Assembly: GCF_019024285.1 (NCBI RefSeq)
Contig: NZ_WMKZ01000028.1
Coordinates: 1 to 61,059, forward strand
Reading direction: 5' to 3'
DNA: 61,059 nt
From: Alkalihalobacterium elongatum
GTDB taxonomy: Bacteria; Bacillota; Bacilli; Bacillales; Bacillaceae_F
The notes beneath the pieces were generated by a model. That model saw only the letters and a list, made by a program, of their open reading frames with translations, had not been told where the DNA came from and searched no databases. The translations under genes and the position numbers were made by a program. Of the stretch, positions 36,162-44,928 are shown in pieces; within the stretch, counting starts at the first letter, position 1, and every line of letters begins with the position of its first letter.

Positions 36162-36998
36162 TTATTTCGTTTCTTCCCACCAAGGATAAAATGATGGCAT
36201 ATCCTTACTAACCTTCATTGTAAACTCTGCTGGTCTTTTCTCAAAGAAGGAAGCCACACCTTCTTTTGCGTCTGCTTGTGCACTCGACCAATTGATCATT
36301 TTGGATTCAATTTCATGTGATCTTGCTGGATGATCAGCTCCGAGCATACGCCATAGTAATTGTCTCGATAAAGCGACAGATGTCGCTGACGTATTTTCCG
36401 CAATGTCTTTAGCAATCGCCTTTGCTGTTGGTAATAATTGGTCAGGCGATACAACTTGACTTACTAAGCGCCGATCTAATGCCTCTTGTGCTGGAAAAAC
36501 ACGTCCTGTTAACACCCATTCACTCGCCTGACTGATGCCAACAATTCTTGGTAAGAACCAACCACTACATGCTTCTGGAGCAATCCCTCGACGGCAAAAA
36601 ACAAAGCCCATCTTAGCATCAGTCGAAGCGATTCTTATATCCATTGGTAGTGTCATCGTAATCCCGATGCCCACTGCTGGCCCGTTAATAGCGGCAATGA
36701 TCGGCTTCTTTAAATCATATATACGTAATGCAAGAATTCCTCCAGAGTCTCTGAATTCTACATTTTCATCTATTTCGCCAGTAAAAGATATATCCCCATT
36801 ATCTAAATCCGCACCTGCACAAAATGCTCTTCCTTCTCCTGTTACAATAATGGCTCGTACGTTATCATCCTCGTCTGCACGATCAAATGCTGCAAGAAGT
36901 TCATCTAGCATTTCCATATTAAATGCATTCATACGTTCCGGACGATGTAACGTTATCGTCATGATGTGATCTGTAATGTCATATTTTATCGTTTGCAA
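36162..36998 (-). CDS. Enoyl-CoA hydratase/isomerase (crotonase) family protein
   Basis: The 278-aa crotonase shows LHRPERMNAFNMEML, the oxyanion loop AFCAGADLDNGD, GPAVGIGITMTLPMDIRIAS, and the catalytic region FVFCRRGIAPEACSGWFLPRIVG. Glu of PEACS fits the second acidic residue. It hydrates or isomerises an enoyl-CoA; its partner residues differ from the second crotonase of the cluster, so the two may act on different chain stages. The start is TTG at 36998, nine bases after AGGAGG. It is the last gene of the 18-kb cluster. Confidence 0.9.
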   Translation of the reverse strand: MQTIKYDITDHIMTITLHRPERMNAFNMEMLDELLAAFDRADEDDNVRAIIVTGEGRAFCAGADLDNGDISFTGEIDENVEFRDSGGILALRIYDLKKPIIAAINGPAVGIGITMTLPMDIRIASTDAKMGFVFCRRGIAPEACSGWFLPRIVGISQASEWVLTGRVFPAQEALDRRLVSQVVSPDQLLPTAKAIAKDIAENTSATSVALSRQLLWRMLGADHPARSHEIESKMINWSSAQADAKEGVASFFEKRPAEFTMKVSKDMPSFYPWWEETK

Positions 36999-37057
36999 TG
37001 TAGTTATCCTCCTTGTTTTTCCTTAGGGTAGGTTAATAATGAGTTTTGTACTGAAAG

Positions 37058-37083
37058 GCGTGTGAAATATACATTTCACACGC
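37058..37083. terminator. Stem-loop between kinase and crotonase genes
   Basis: GCGTGTGAAAT (37058-37068) pairs perfectly with ATTTCACACGC (37073-37083). There is no clear T-run, so it may be a terminator or an RNA processing element. Confidence 0.5.
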
Positions 37084-37194
37084 TGCTACAAAATCAAGGA
37101 TTATCATCAATGTACTTTAAATAGGCTTTTTCTTTAGCAATGTTTGGATTTGCTTTATACTTAAGTGTTCTAAAGTGTCTTCCTTAGAATATCA

Positions 37195-38253
37195 TTACTT
37201 CAAAAACTCTCTCCTTTGAGCAAGCGAAGCATTTTCAAGTAAATTTTCAACACCAATAATTAACGATTCAAACCTTGGATCATTCGCTTTCCCAATCTTC
37301 CAACGGTAGTATATTTGTTGCAAAATAACTGCAATTTTGTAAAAAGCAAAAGTTAGATAATAATCAAAATTAGAAAGGTCTCTACCACTTTTTTGTGCGT
37401 ATTTCTCTAATAGATCTTTACGGGAGTAAAAACCTGGTTCACCTGTAACTGAAGGTAAGCCTGTAAAAGATTCTCCTGGTTCTGACCAATAGGCCACTGC
37501 GGAACCTAGATCTGTTAACGGATCTCCAATCGTACACATTTCCCAATCGAAAACACCGACTACCTTCCCAGGATCAGAACCGCAGTACATCATATTATTT
37601 AATTTAAAATCGTTATGAACGATCGTAGGTGATGGTGAGGAAGGAATGTTTTGAATTAACCATCGCTCAATGAGTTCTACATTAGGAAAGTCATCAGTTT
37701 TGGAATTTTGATATCGTTTGATCCAACCATGAACTTGGCGCTCAAGATACCCTTCAGGTCGGCCAATCACATCCAATCCAGTTGCTTCTATATCAATATC
37801 GTGCATTTTAACTAACGTATCTACAAAAGCTTCCGAAACTAATTGTCCTGTTCTCTCCGTTCTCTCAAAGACCTCTGGAAGATCATGGTCAAGTACTACG
37901 CCATTTTTCTTCTCCATAATATAAAAGTGTCTTTCCATAATTTCAGGATCCTCACAAAACAGTAAAGGTTGCGGTGCTAAAGGAAATACGGGGTAAATCT
38001 TTTCAAGAATTCTATATTCTCTCTCCATATCATGGGCTCTTGGAGGAATAGGACCAAAAGGAGGTCGTCTTAATACAGCTTGCCAATCGCCTATCTCAAT
38101 AAAGTAAGTTAAATTTGAATATCCATTTGAAAATGCTTTTGACTTCATCTTTTCTTCACTTAACTTTGGTACATTTCTTCGAATATAGCTTTCTACCTTT
38201 TCCCAATGAATTTCGTTAACTGCAGTATCAATTGAAGATTTCTTTTCCGTCAT
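37195..38253 (-). CDS. ACAD10/LvaA-like phosphotransferase
   Basis: The 352-aa kinase of the aminoglycoside-phosphotransferase-like fold shows FSNGYSNLTYFI (nucleotide loop, residues 41-52), VLRRPPFGPIPPRAHDM, the catalytic loop IVHNDFKLNNMMY (His213 to Asn220) and the metal site VFDWEMCTIGDPLTDLG (Asp236). This is the layout of the kinase domain of human ACAD10/11 and of Pseudomonas LvaA, which phosphorylates 4-hydroxyacyl-CoA. Its position among acyl-CoA genes supports an acyl-CoA kinase, not antibiotic resistance. I place the start at ATG 38253, after GGGTGATGG; the frame extends to a GTG at 38265. Confidence 0.85.
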   Translation of the reverse strand: MTEKKSSIDTAVNEIHWEKVESYIRRNVPKLSEEKMKSKAFSNGYSNLTYFIEIGDWQAVLRRPPFGPIPPRAHDMEREYRILEKIYPVFPLAPQPLLFCEDPEIMERHFYIMEKKNGVVLDHDLPEVFERTERTGQLVSEAFVDTLVKMHDIDIEATGLDVIGRPEGYLERQVHGWIKRYQNSKTDDFPNVELIERWLIQNIPSSPSPTIVHNDFKLNNMMYCGSDPGKVVGVFDWEMCTIGDPLTDLGSAVAYWSEPGESFTGLPSVTGEPGFYSRKDLLEKYAQKSGRDLSNFDYYLTFAFYKIAVILQQIYYRWKIGKANDPRFESLIIGVENLLENASLAQRREFLK

Positions 38254-38348
38254 ACCATCACCCACTTATTTAAATTTTTTCATCACATCTCCTATTAGCC
38301 TAAGAAGTTAAAAAGAATAATTGATATATGGATGTTATCTAGTGTCTA

Positions 38349-39107
38349 TTATTGTGCTAACCATCCACCGTCAACATAAATGGTTTGCCCTGTCATATAG
38401 CTACTTGCATCTGAAGCTAGCAAGATAATTGCTCCTGATAATTCTTGTGGCTGCCCTAATCGTTTTAAAGCTGTTTTGCCAGTAATTTTTTTAAATGTAT
38501 TTTCATTTTCAAGTGCGTCTCTATTCATATCCGTTTTAATATAAGCAGGTCCAATCGCATTAACGTTAATACCAAACTTCGCCCATTCTAGAGCTAAAGA
38601 TCTTGTTAGGTTAATAACCGCTGCTTTACTTGCAGTATATGGACTGATGCCAACGTCACCAACAGCCCCCGCTACAGATGCAATATTAATGATATTGCCA
38701 GAACCTTGCTCTTTCATAACCTTCGCCGCTGCTTGACAACAGAAAAACAATGACTTTACGTTTAGGTCCATTATTTGTTCCCACTCTTGCTCTGTTACTT
38801 CAAGAGCAAATTTTGTAGTTGAAACCCCAGCGTTATTTACTAGAATATCAACTTTGCCAAATTGATCTTTTACCATTAAAATCATATTATTAATTGCTTC
38901 TACATCTCGTAAATTTACAGATAAACCTAGTGCCTTCTTGCCAAGTCTCTCAATTTCTTCAACAACTTGCTGATTTAGTTGTTCGTCTCTACCAACAATG
39001 ACAACGTCTGCTCCAGCCTCTGCTAGTGCCAATGCCATCGAACGACCTAGTCCGCGATTTCCACCTGTTACAATTGCTACTTTATTCGTTAAATCAAAGA
39101 GCTTCAT
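38349..39107 (-). CDS. SDR family oxidoreductase (3-hydroxyacyl/gluconate type)
   Basis: The 252-aa classical SDR has VTGGNRGLGRSMA, NNAGVSTTKF, Ser in NIASVAG, Tyr-Lys in YTASK, PAYIKTDMN and the C-terminal SYMTGQTIYVDGGW. The profile fits enzymes often annotated as gluconate 5-dehydrogenase or 3-oxoacyl-ACP reductase; in this setting a 3-hydroxyacyl-CoA dehydrogenase role is likely, but it is not shown. The RBS AAGGAAG precedes ATG at 39107. A 31-codon open frame with a hydrophobic segment overlaps its start region. Confidence 0.88.
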   Translation of the reverse strand: MKLFDLTNKVAIVTGGNRGLGRSMALALAEAGADVVIVGRDEQLNQQVVEEIERLGKKALGLSVNLRDVEAINNMILMVKDQFGKVDILVNNAGVSTTKFALEVTEQEWEQIMDLNVKSLFFCCQAAAKVMKEQGSGNIINIASVAGAVGDVGISPYTASKAAVINLTRSLALEWAKFGINVNAIGPAYIKTDMNRDALENENTFKKITGKTALKRLGQPQELSGAIILLASDASSYMTGQTIYVDGGWLAQ

Positions 39108-39325
39108 TGAATTCTTCCTTTCTATATAAGTTGGATTTAGTGATGAACAATATGATGTTGAGCATTATTAGTACCAGTCCTAAGGTCATGTACTGCTCTA
39201 GACCAAAAATAAATTTACCTGTAACTTTATTATATAATTATGATTTTTCTGAATATAATAATCATACTTTCACTATTAAAATTCAAAAATGGTTGTTTTT
39301 TTATGTGTCTCTCTAATGTATAAAA

Positions 39326-40066
39326 TTACACCGTTAAGGAATAACCGCCATCCATCCTTAACACTTGACCCGTTACCATTCCCATATTAGGCTGACAATA
39401 ATTCAAAATCATATCAGCAACTTCTTCGAGCAACACTGTTTTTTTTGCAGGTGTCTTTTTAGCAATCGCATTAAGTCTTGCTGATGGGTCTGGGAAAACC
39501 GAACGGAAAGCCTCTGTATCCATTGCACCAGGTGAGATCACGTTGGCAGTTATCCCATCACTTGCCCACTCTGCTGCAAAGTATCGAATAAGGGCTTCCA
39601 TTGTAGCTTTTGAGACACCAATACTCGTATAGTTAGGAACTGCTCGGCTAGCGCCGATACTAGAAATGGTAAATATCCTCCCAAATTGTTGCTCACGCAT
39701 ATGTGGATACACTTTTTGGGCTAAATAAAGTAGGGCTGAAGCATTGACGGCGAGCGCTCTCTCCCAATGCTCGCATGAAATAGACTCAATTGAGCTCGTT
39801 TCGGCGTAAACCGCATTGTGAACTAAAATATCAATGTTTGGAAGCTGATCCATCATCTGCTCAATTTCTTCAAAACGTCCGACATCACCTTGAATTATTT
39901 TTGCTTGCCCACCTAACGCTTTTATATTACTTTCTGTTTCCTTAGCCGATTTTTCATCCTGAAAGTAGTTAATAAAAACGTTATAGTTCTCCTTTGCAAA
40001 CTTATAAGCAATTTCACGACCTAACCCTTTTCCGCCACCAGTGATTAATACACTTTTCCTAGCCAT
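39326..40066 (-). CDS. FabL-like enoyl reductase (SDR fold)
   Basis: The 246-aa protein looks like Bacillus FabL (enoyl-ACP reductase III) and not a ketoreductase. The active site reads PNYTSIGVSKATMEALIRYF, that is Tyr-x6-Lys, as in enoyl reductases, rather than Tyr-x3-Lys. Other landmarks are LITGGGKGLGREIA, ISSIGASRA and VTGQVLRMDGGYSL. In a cluster that handles CoA thioesters it may reduce a 2-enoyl-CoA, an inference. It starts ten bases after the ligase gene, with GGGGGGATT upstream, and shares an operon with it. Confidence 0.8.
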   Translation of the reverse strand: MARKSVLITGGGKGLGREIAYKFAKENYNVFINYFQDEKSAKETESNIKALGGQAKIIQGDVGRFEEIEQMMDQLPNIDILVHNAVYAETSSIESISCEHWERALAVNASALLYLAQKVYPHMREQQFGRIFTISSIGASRAVPNYTSIGVSKATMEALIRYFAAEWASDGITANVISPGAMDTEAFRSVFPDPSARLNAIAKKTPAKKTVLLEEVADMILNYCQPNMGMVTGQVLRMDGGYSLTV

Positions 40067-40076
40067 CTAATCCCCC

Positions 40077-41618
40077 CTAATCGTTTCTTAATGCTGTTTT
40101 TAAAACCTTTCCAGCTGCATTTCTCGGTAGCTCTAGCATAAACTCCACACTTTTTGGCTTCTTATAAGATGCTAAGTATTTAGAACAGAAATCAATGACT
40201 TCTTGTTCTGTCATCGTTTCATTTCTTTTCGTCACAATAACTGCTTTGACATTTTCTCCCCAGTCCTTGTCTGGCACTCCTATTACGGCGACTTCTAGGA
40301 TCTTAGGATGGGTATATAAAACTTCCTCAATTTCAGCAGGGTAAATATTCTCACCACCACTTATGATCATATCTTTCTTTCGGTCAACTACATAAATAAA
40401 TCCTTCATCGTCCATTCGAACTAAGTCACCACTATGAAACCACCCACCTGCGAAAGCTTCTTCGGTTGCTTCTCGGTTTTTATAGTACTCTTTCATCAAG
40501 GTTGGACCTCGGTAAACGATTTCACCAATTTCACCAATAGGTACATCATTCATTTGATCATCTACTACTCTTACCTCAACATTTATCACTGGTTTACCTA
40601 CAGATGTAGTTTTCCTAAGAGAATCCTCAGGGTGCAAACAAGTCGTACAAGGACTCATCTCGGTTTGCCCAAAAACATCATAAATACTCGCATGAGGGAA
40701 ATGGTGCATCATTGATTTCTTTAACTCCAATGGACAAATAGCTGCTGCTGTCATACATTTACGTAGTGAGGACAGCTGATAATCATTTATATTTGGTACC
40801 TGTAAAAGAAAGTTCCACATGGCTGGGACGAGAAATAAACTATTAATCTGTTCTTTTTCTATAGCTTCTAACACTGCTTCTGGGTGGAAGTCTCGATGAA
40901 TGACCGAAGTCCCTTTTACTAAACAAGTGTGAATTAAAAACGACATTGAACCAACATGAAATAAAGGCGGAACGAGTAAAAATTTAAACGATGTGTCTAA
41001 CTTGAATTCCCAAATCATATTCATGCCATTCTGATAGAGGTTTTTGTGTGTAAGAACTGCTCCTTTAGGTCTACCAGTCGTGCCTGATGTGTAAACGATC
41101 ATACACCCATCATTTTCGTTTATATCTACTGGAGGAAACTCTTCTTCGCAAGTGAAAATCTCGTCGTATGAAATCATTCCTAGAGGTAGCTCTGTTTCAT
41201 CTATTACAATTACCGCTTGCAAATCTACTAACTTTTCCTGGATGTCTTCGATAACTTCAACATACTCTTTATCAATAAATAAAAACTTACATTCAGAATT
41301 TTGTAATATATATTCGATTTCATTTTGTTTTAATCTGAAGTTAATAGGAACACCAACTGCCCCACTTAAAGTTGTAGCAAAGAAGATTTCTACAAATGGT
41401 AGTCCATTTTTTAGAATAAAACCGACTTTGTCATCCTGCTCGAGCCCTTTACTTCTTAACCAGTGACCAGCTTTTGTCGCCCGGTCATATAAAACTTGGT
41501 AAGTTATCCTCGTATCTTCATAGATAAATGCCTCTTTGCTTGGAGTTTGATGGGCTGCCTTCTTTAGTAAACCACCGACTAATTGTTGACGAGAAGATAG
41601 TAACTCAATCGTACTCAT
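40077..41618 (-). CDS. Acyl-CoA synthetase (AMP-forming)
   Basis: The 513-aa adenylate-forming ligase shows the ATP loop MIVYTSGTTGRPKGAVLTHKN, DVFGQTEMSP, the hinge GGWFHSGDLVRMDDEGFIYVVDR, and the C-terminal lysine in PRNAAGKVLKTAL. It activates a carboxylic acid to acyl-CoA through an acyl-adenylate. It is one of two ligases in the cluster, so the substrate may need two activation steps or be of two kinds. The ATG follows GGGAGGAG. Whether the substrate is aliphatic or aromatic cannot be read from the sequence. Confidence 0.9.
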   Translation of the reverse strand: MSTIELLSSRQQLVGGLLKKAAHQTPSKEAFIYEDTRITYQVLYDRATKAGHWLRSKGLEQDDKVGFILKNGLPFVEIFFATTLSGAVGVPINFRLKQNEIEYILQNSECKFLFIDKEYVEVIEDIQEKLVDLQAVIVIDETELPLGMISYDEIFTCEEEFPPVDINENDGCMIVYTSGTTGRPKGAVLTHKNLYQNGMNMIWEFKLDTSFKFLLVPPLFHVGSMSFLIHTCLVKGTSVIHRDFHPEAVLEAIEKEQINSLFLVPAMWNFLLQVPNINDYQLSSLRKCMTAAAICPLELKKSMMHHFPHASIYDVFGQTEMSPCTTCLHPEDSLRKTTSVGKPVINVEVRVVDDQMNDVPIGEIGEIVYRGPTLMKEYYKNREATEEAFAGGWFHSGDLVRMDDEGFIYVVDRKKDMIISGGENIYPAEIEEVLYTHPKILEVAVIGVPDKDWGENVKAVIVTKRNETMTEQEVIDFCSKYLASYKKPKSVEFMLELPRNAAGKVLKTALRND

Positions 41619-41730
41619 CTATACCTACTCCTCCCTTGTTAATATAACTATTAATTTCGTTTATGTATTACAAAAGGATATAAACTTCTTAATTAACTTA
41701 AGAAACATTTACATCTATTAATGACTAGAC

Positions 41731-41759
41731 TATAGAGATCCAAAAAGTGGACCTCTATA
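41731..41759 (-). terminator. Stem-loop after the quinone oxidoreductase-like gene
   Basis: TATAGAGATCC (41731-41741) pairs with GGACCTCTATA (41749-41759) with one mismatch. It lacks a T-run. Confidence 0.45.
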
Positions 41760-41799
41760 ATTACTAGCCATGTATTCTGCCTTTCCTTTATAAAAATGG

Positions 41800-42789
41800 T
41801 TATACTTTAACTACCAATTTACCCCATGTTTTTCGATCAGCTAGTAAATTCAAAGCATTGGTCACTTCTTCAAACCCAAACTCACGGTATATTAATGGAT
41901 TAATTTTACCTTCTTCATACAGTTTCATTAATTCTTTATGTTCTTGTCTCACTTCTTGCGGCTTTAATTTTGAGAAAAGCCCCCAGTGAACACCTACAAC
42001 AGAGTAATTTTTTACAAGTATGTGATTAATTGGTGCACTCGGTATATTTCCTCCAGCAAAGCCAATCACTAAAATTCTTCCGTCAAAGGCAATGCACTTT
42101 CTTGATCGCTCAAAAATCTCCCCACCTACAGGGTCATAGATGACGTCAGCCCCTTTTCCATCTGTCTTTTCTTTAACGACTTGAACAAAATCTTCCGTTA
42201 GGTAATCAATAACAACATCGGCTCCTAAACTCCTACAAACCTTTGTCTTTTCCGTTCCACCTGCAGTTGCAATTACATATGCACCTGCAGCTTTCCCTAA
42301 TTGAATAGCTGCTGAACCAACTCCACCTGCCCCTGCATGAACTAGTAACACTTCTCCTGGTTGGATATTCGCACGTTGATGAAGAGCGTAATAAGAAGTA
42401 TGATAAGTAACGAACATCGCCGCTGCCTCATCCGAGGACATTGACTTCGGAATGGGATAGATCGATCTCTCATCGACAGCCACATACTCGGCTAGACCAC
42501 CTGATGGTAGCTTCGGCAAAGCAATCACACGTTGACCTACTTTATATTTACTTCCCTCATTAACTGCTACTATTTTTCCAGATAGTTCAGCACCGATTGT
42601 AAAAGGAAACGGTGGCTTTTCTTGATACTTTCCTTGGCATAATAAAATATCAAAAAAGTTTAATGCCACAGCCTCTACCTCTATTAAGGCTTGATTTCGT
42701 TCTATAGTCGGCTTCGGTACTTCTTCTAAGCGTAAAACATCACTAGGCTCCCCGTGCTCTTTGATTAACCAGCTTCTCAATATACTCAC
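41800..42789 (-). CDS. NADPH:quinone oxidoreductase-like MDR protein
   Basis: The 329-aa medium-chain reductase has the QOR layout. It shows NFFDILLCQGKYQEKPPFPFTIGAELSG, the cofactor loop LVHAGAGGVGSAAIQLGKAAG, and DVVIDYLTEDFVQVVKEKTDG. There are no zinc-binding cysteines, so it belongs to the zinc-free quinone oxidoreductase/enoyl reductase branch. Relatives reduce enones or enoyl-CoA/acrylyl-CoA with NADPH, which fits the surrounding beta-oxidation-type genes. It lies between two gaps of 181 and 112 nt and may have its own promoter. Confidence 0.87.
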   Translation of the reverse strand: MSILRSWLIKEHGEPSDVLRLEEVPKPTIERNQALIEVEAVALNFFDILLCQGKYQEKPPFPFTIGAELSGKIVAVNEGSKYKVGQRVIALPKLPSGGLAEYVAVDERSIYPIPKSMSSDEAAAMFVTYHTSYYALHQRANIQPGEVLLVHAGAGGVGSAAIQLGKAAGAYVIATAGGTEKTKVCRSLGADVVIDYLTEDFVQVVKEKTDGKGADVIYDPVGGEIFERSRKCIAFDGRILVIGFAGGNIPSAPINHILVKNYSVVGVHWGLFSKLKPQEVRQEHKELMKLYEEGKINPLIYREFGFEEVTNALNLLADRKTWGKLVVKV

Positions 42790-42901
42790 ATCCTTCTTAA
42801 TATTCTGAATTTAACATCTGCAAATGGATGTTTTACTCTTCTTTTTAGCTAATTGAGGTAAGTAACTCACTTTCAACTATTCCGTGCTCCTTGATAATTG
42901 T

Positions 42902-43690
42902 TTAATTACCAGCAAAGCTTGGTTTTCTTTTTTCAAAAAAAGATTTAACGCCTTCTTTATGGTCATTAGTCGAAAACGCAATCGCCTGTGCCATCGCTTC
43001 TTCTCTTAGAACTTGCTCTAACGACAATTCATAACTTCTATTTAAAATGTGCTTAGTCAAACCAAGCGCTTGAGTTGCACCCTCTGCTAACTTTGTGGCT
43101 AACTCCTTAGCCTTATCTAAAAGCTCTTCATGTGGAACAACGTCAAGAACAAGGCCATACTCCTTTGCTTCATAAGGTGTAATCGATCTACCTGTTAGTG
43201 CTAGCTCTTTTGCCCTAGCCATGCCAACAATTCTTGGTAAGTGGTATAAGCCTCCAAGGTCAGGCACTAACCCAACTTTATTAAACGACATCGCAAACGT
43301 TGAATTCTCTGAAGCTATAATAATGTCACTAGCAATCGCAATACTAAAGCCCGCCCCAACAGCATATCCATGAACTGCTGCTATCACTGGTTTTTCTAGC
43401 TGTGCTAAATCAACCATAAAGGGAAGTCCAAATTTCATATACTCTCTTGAAATTGCTGCATTGCTACCGTTCCCAGGAAACCCTTTGATATCACCGCCTG
43501 CACAAAACGCTCTGCCACTACCCGTTAGTATAACCGCTCTGATGTCAGGGTCTTCTTTTATTCTAGCTAAAGAAGTTTTTAAGCCTTCAATGATACCTTC
43601 TGAAAGAGCGTTCATTTGCTTTGGTTCGTTTAATGTGATCGTTGCTACCCCGTTTTCAACTTCAAAAATTACTGCTGGTTCACTCATCAT
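42902..43690 (-). CDS. Enoyl-CoA hydratase/isomerase family protein
   Basis: The 262-aa crotonase has LNEPKQMNALSEGII, the oxyanion hole AFCAGGDIKGFPG, HGYAVGAGFSIAIASDII and FNKVGLVPDLGGLYHLPRIVG. The position of the usual second Glu is occupied by Asp in VPDLGG, as in isomerases such as PaaG-like and dienoyl-CoA isomerase-type members. So isomerisation or ring-type chemistry is as likely as hydration. It ends 32 bases downstream of the first acyl-CoA dehydrogenase gene, so they are one unit. Two adjacent ATG codons (43690, 43687) follow AGGAGGT; the second has better spacing. Confidence 0.9.
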   Translation of the reverse strand: MMSEPAVIFEVENGVATITLNEPKQMNALSEGIIEGLKTSLARIKEDPDIRAVILTGSGRAFCAGGDIKGFPGNGSNAAISREYMKFGLPFMVDLAQLEKPVIAAVHGYAVGAGFSIAIASDIIIASENSTFAMSFNKVGLVPDLGGLYHLPRIVGMARAKELALTGRSITPYEAKEYGLVLDVVPHEELLDKAKELATKLAEGATQALGLTKHILNRSYELSLEQVLREEAMAQAIAFSTNDHKEGVKSFFEKRKPSFAGN

Positions 43691-43722
43691 TCATACCTCC
43701 TAATTATGTCATAGCTATTCTA

Positions 43723-44928
43723 TTAAAAGTTTGCTGGATCCCAGCTTTCACCTTGTTTATATTGCTTCAAGATTCGTCTAGCAATCGACGCTGTATGAAC
43801 CTCATCTGGACCATCATAAATACGGGCATACCTTGCGTCCCGGTACATCTTTTCCAGTGGTGTATCTGCTGTTACACCCAGCGCTCCGTGTACTTGTATG
43901 GCTCTATCAATGACATCATGAAGAACTTTTGCACCGTACACTTTAATCATCGCAATATCCACACGTGCATCTTCACCGCGGTCAATTTTTTTAGCTGCTT
44001 CAAAAGTAAGTAAACGTGCAGATTGGATTTCAGTTGCAGAGTCAGCGATGAATTTCTGAATCATTTGTTTATCTGACAGTAATGAACCGTGAGCAAATCG
44101 ATTTAAGGAACGCTCACACATAAGGTCAAATGCTCGTTGGGCTTGACCAAGCCATCGCATGCTATGATAGATTCTTCCTGGTCCTAATCGTTTTTGCGCA
44201 ATAACAAAACCATGACCACGCTCACCAAGTAAATTTTCCTTTGGTACTCGGACATTTGTTAACCTTATCTCACAATGGTTTCCAGAGCGATGCCCCATTG
44301 TTGGAACAACTCTTACGACTTCATAACCTGGGGAATCTGTTGGGACAATAATCATTGAAGCTCTCTTGTGACGATCTCCCTCTGGTTCAGTTACACAAAA
44401 CATCGTTGTAAACGCAGCTTTATTCGCACCTGTGGTAAACCATTTATGAGCATTTATCACCCATTCATCACCATCTAAATGTGCTGTTGATTGGATAAGT
44501 GTTGGATCTGACCCTGCCACCTCTGGTTCAGTTAATCCAACTGAAGGGTAAATCTCACCTCTAACCATTGGATACAACCATTTATCCTTCTGTTCTTGCG
44601 TACCAAACATGTTAAGCATTGTAGAATCTTGAGCGGTATGAGTACCAAGGGCAAACATGGCAGCTTCTGAACGGCCTACAATTTCATTTATGTAGACATA
44701 ATCCATAAATTTTAATCCGCCACCACCAATATCTTTTGGTAATCCTAACGCCCAGATTCCCTCTCGTTTTGCTTGATCTTGTAGTTCTTTTAAAGCTCGT
44801 TCTCCTTCTGGTCCACCTTCCTCAACAATCATTTCCACTGGAATAACCTTTTCATCAATAAAAGTTCTCACTTTTTGACGTAGTTCAAGGACCATGTCAC
44901 TCATTTCAAAGCTTTCAAACTGACTCAT
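43723..44928 (-). CDS. ACAD10/11-type acyl-CoA dehydrogenase family protein
   Basis: The 401-aa flavoprotein shows WALGLPKDIGGGGLKF, PSVGLTEPEVAGSDPT, the LGPGRIYHSMRWLGQAQRAF motif of the ACAD10/11 branch, and YDGPDEVH at 371-378. Ordinary medium-chain enzymes have a catalytic Glu in YEGT at this position; here Asp replaces it. It may therefore not be a simple dehydrogenase, or it may use another base. The start is ATG at 44928, which overlaps the ligase stop by ATGA after GAGAGGT. It precedes a crotonase and belongs to the same transcript as the ligase. Confidence 0.88.
   Translation of the reverse strand: MSQFESFEMSDMVLELRQKVRTFIDEKVIPVEMIVEEGGPEGERALKELQDQAKREGIWALGLPKDIGGGGLKFMDYVYINEIVGRSEAAMFALGTHTAQDSTMLNMFGTQEQKDKWLYPMVRGEIYPSVGLTEPEVAGSDPTLIQSTAHLDGDEWVINAHKWFTTGANKAAFTTMFCVTEPEGDRHKRASMIIVPTDSPGYEVVRVVPTMGHRSGNHCEIRLTNVRVPKENLLGERGHGFVIAQKRLGPGRIYHSMRWLGQAQRAFDLMCERSLNRFAHGSLLSDKQMIQKFIADSATEIQSARLLTFEAAKKIDRGEDARVDIAMIKVYGAKVLHDVIDRAIQVHGALGVTADTPLEKMYRDARYARIYDGPDEVHTASIARRILKQYKQGESWDPANF

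Noticed and set aside
37103-37190. Short minus-strand stretch reading GRHFRTLKYKANP then AKEKAYLKYIDDNP
   Set aside because: It looks protein-like and could be a gene remnant between the kinase and crotonase genes, but it lacks a start and I cannot assign a family.
39090-39230. 31-codon membrane-like frame MTLGLVLIMLNIILFITKS overlapping the SDR start
   Set aside because: Hydrophobic and open, but its ribosome-binding site is weak and no partner function is evident; kept only as a remark.
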